From JAOUEE01 sp051011595 (GTDB lineage Bacteria > Actinomycetota > Acidimicrobiia > Acidimicrobiales > SHLQ01): a stretch of DNA of 5,776 bases. Position numbers and translations under genes: made by a program. Under the pieces are notes generated by a model. That model was given only the letters and a program-made list of their open reading frames with translations. It ran no database searches and was not told the origin of the DNA. Shown here piece after piece: positions 4,983 to 5,776 of the stretch. Within the stretch, counting starts at the first letter, position 1, and each line of letters begins with the position of its first letter. Location: assembly GCA_051011595.1 (NCBI GenBank), contig JBPCTQ010000082.1:1-5776 (forward strand). Reading direction: 5' to 3'.

Positions 4983-5776
4983 ATGTGCGGCATCATCGCG
5001 GTTGTGCGCTCGGACTCGACCCGTGCGGTCCCGAATCCGGACGACATCAGTGAGCTCCTGAGCTCGGCGGCGCAGCTGCTGGCCGACGCTGAACCCGACC
5101 AGCAGGTGCTGGTGGCGGCGGCCAACTCGCTCGACGAGGTCAATGGGCTGCTCTCGGGTCTGGCCGGTGTGCAATGCCTGATCGCCACTCCAGCCCTGGT
5201 CTCGGAGATCACCCAGCAGGCGGCGGTTGTCGACGCCGAGCTGCGCCGACTCGAGTCCGAGCTCGACGAGGGTCGAATCGATGGCACCGAGCTCGAAGCA
5301 CTCAACGCCGCGGTCATCCGCCTGAAGGACGCCAACTGGTCCATCCACCGCGATCGTCTCCGCACGGCCGCTGCGGTGGTCGACCTCTGTGGCACCGACG
5401 CCGGTGCCGCCCAGGTGGCCACCATGTTGTCGGTGCAGGAAGCACTGTCGGCCCTCGACCGCCTGGCGGTCCGCGGTCGCGACAGCGCCGGTCTCCACCT
5501 GTTGGTGCGCACCCACGGTCTGCGTCCCGACGACCGGGCGCTCGTCGCCGCGCTGGCCGAACGCGACGACCCGCTGTTCGGGCACCGCTCGGTGCACCAG
5601 GTCGATGGTTTGTTGAGCTTCGTCTACAAAGCCGCCGCCGAGATCGGTGAGCTGGGCGACAACACCGCCGTGCTGCGGTCGGCCATCGGCAGCGACCACC
5701 TGCTGGCCCGGGTCCTGTCGCACCCCGATGCCCGAACGGTGGTGCTGGGCCACACCCGATGGGCCAGCGTCGGCAT
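4983..5776 (+). CDS. glmS: GlmS-like glutamine-fructose-6-phosphate aminotransferase with enlarged glutaminase domain, 3' end missing
   Basis: Open at the right edge; 264 residues are visible and no stop occurs. The product begins MCGIIAVVR, the signature of class II (Ntn) glutamine amidotransferases, in which Cys2 becomes the N-terminal nucleophile after Met removal. Two further GlmS motifs are present: LDRLAVRGRDSAGLHLLV with RGRDSAG at 164-170, and LGHTRWASVG with Arg259-Trp260. In E. coli GlmS the equivalent RGYDSAG starts near residue 27 and HTRWATHG follows about 48 residues later, so there are two insertions, about 137 residues before RGRDSAG and about 48 after it. The first insert is mostly helical in appearance, with a coiled-coil-like segment near 79-97. 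GlmS makes glucosamine-6-phosphate from fructose-6-phosphate and glutamine, the step before GlmM, and the position beside glmM supports that role. The isomerase (SIS) half is outside the window, so another class II amidotransferase remains possible. Confidence 0.82.
   Translation, partial: MCGIIAVVRSDSTRAVPNPDDISELLSSAAQLLADAEPDQQVLVAAANSLDEVNGLLSGLAGVQCLIATPALVSEITQQAAVVDAELRRLESELDEGRIDGTELEALNAAVIRLKDANWSIHRDRLRTAAAVVDLCGTDAGAAQVATMLSVQEALSALDRLAVRGRDSAGLHLLVRTHGLRPDDRALVAALAERDDPLFGHRSVHQVDGLLSFVYKAAAEIGELGDNTAVLRSAIGSDHLLARVLSHPDARTVVLGHTRWASVG

Noticed and set aside
4517..5753. Long - strand open frames opposite glmM and glmS
   Set aside because: The + strand carries glmM and glmS motifs in order through this stretch. 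The antisense products show no motif and no supported start.

Overview
The window is about two thirds G+C, with a strong G/C bias at third codon positions and densely packed genes, all on the + strand. It looks like a chromosomal segment of a high-GC actinobacterium. The order rplM-rpsI-glmM-glmS is the arrangement familiar from actinobacteria such as Mycobacterium and Streptomyces. A lineage outside the well-studied genera, for example an Acidimicrobiia-like one, is possible, but that is only an inference from sequence style and an unusual glmS.

Region 1 (1-1421) is an accessory pair. The 3' part of a GlxA-type transcription regulator (DJ-1/PfpI-like domain plus a C-terminal AraC helix-turn-helix) is followed 15 bases later by a stand-alone DJ-1/PfpI protein. 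The second protein closely resembles isonitrile (isocyanide) hydratase and keeps its Asp/Cys-Thr active-site signature. The two proteins share homologous domains and are probably one transcription unit.

Region 2 (1422-2556) is a possible hairpin, a possible leaderless promoter, and a gene for a secreted lipoprotein of unknown function.

Region 3 (2557-5776) is the core block. A candidate promoter precedes rplM (L13, GTG start), rpsI (S9) follows 7 bases after rplM, and then glmM and the start of a glmS-like gene. A perfect 10+10 inverted repeat covers the rpsI stop codon and separates the ribosomal genes from glmM. GlmM and GlmS act on either side of glucosamine-6-phosphate in UDP-GlcNAc synthesis, so the block couples translation genes with cell-wall precursor supply.

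The most unusual item is the glmS-like gene, which runs off the end of the window. It begins with the class II amidotransferase start Met-Cys-Gly-Ile. However, its conserved RGxDSAG and HTRWA motifs lie about 137 and a further 48 residues later than in ordinary GlmS, so the glutaminase domain carries two large insertions. I saw no RNA genes, mobile elements, CRISPR arrays or origins.
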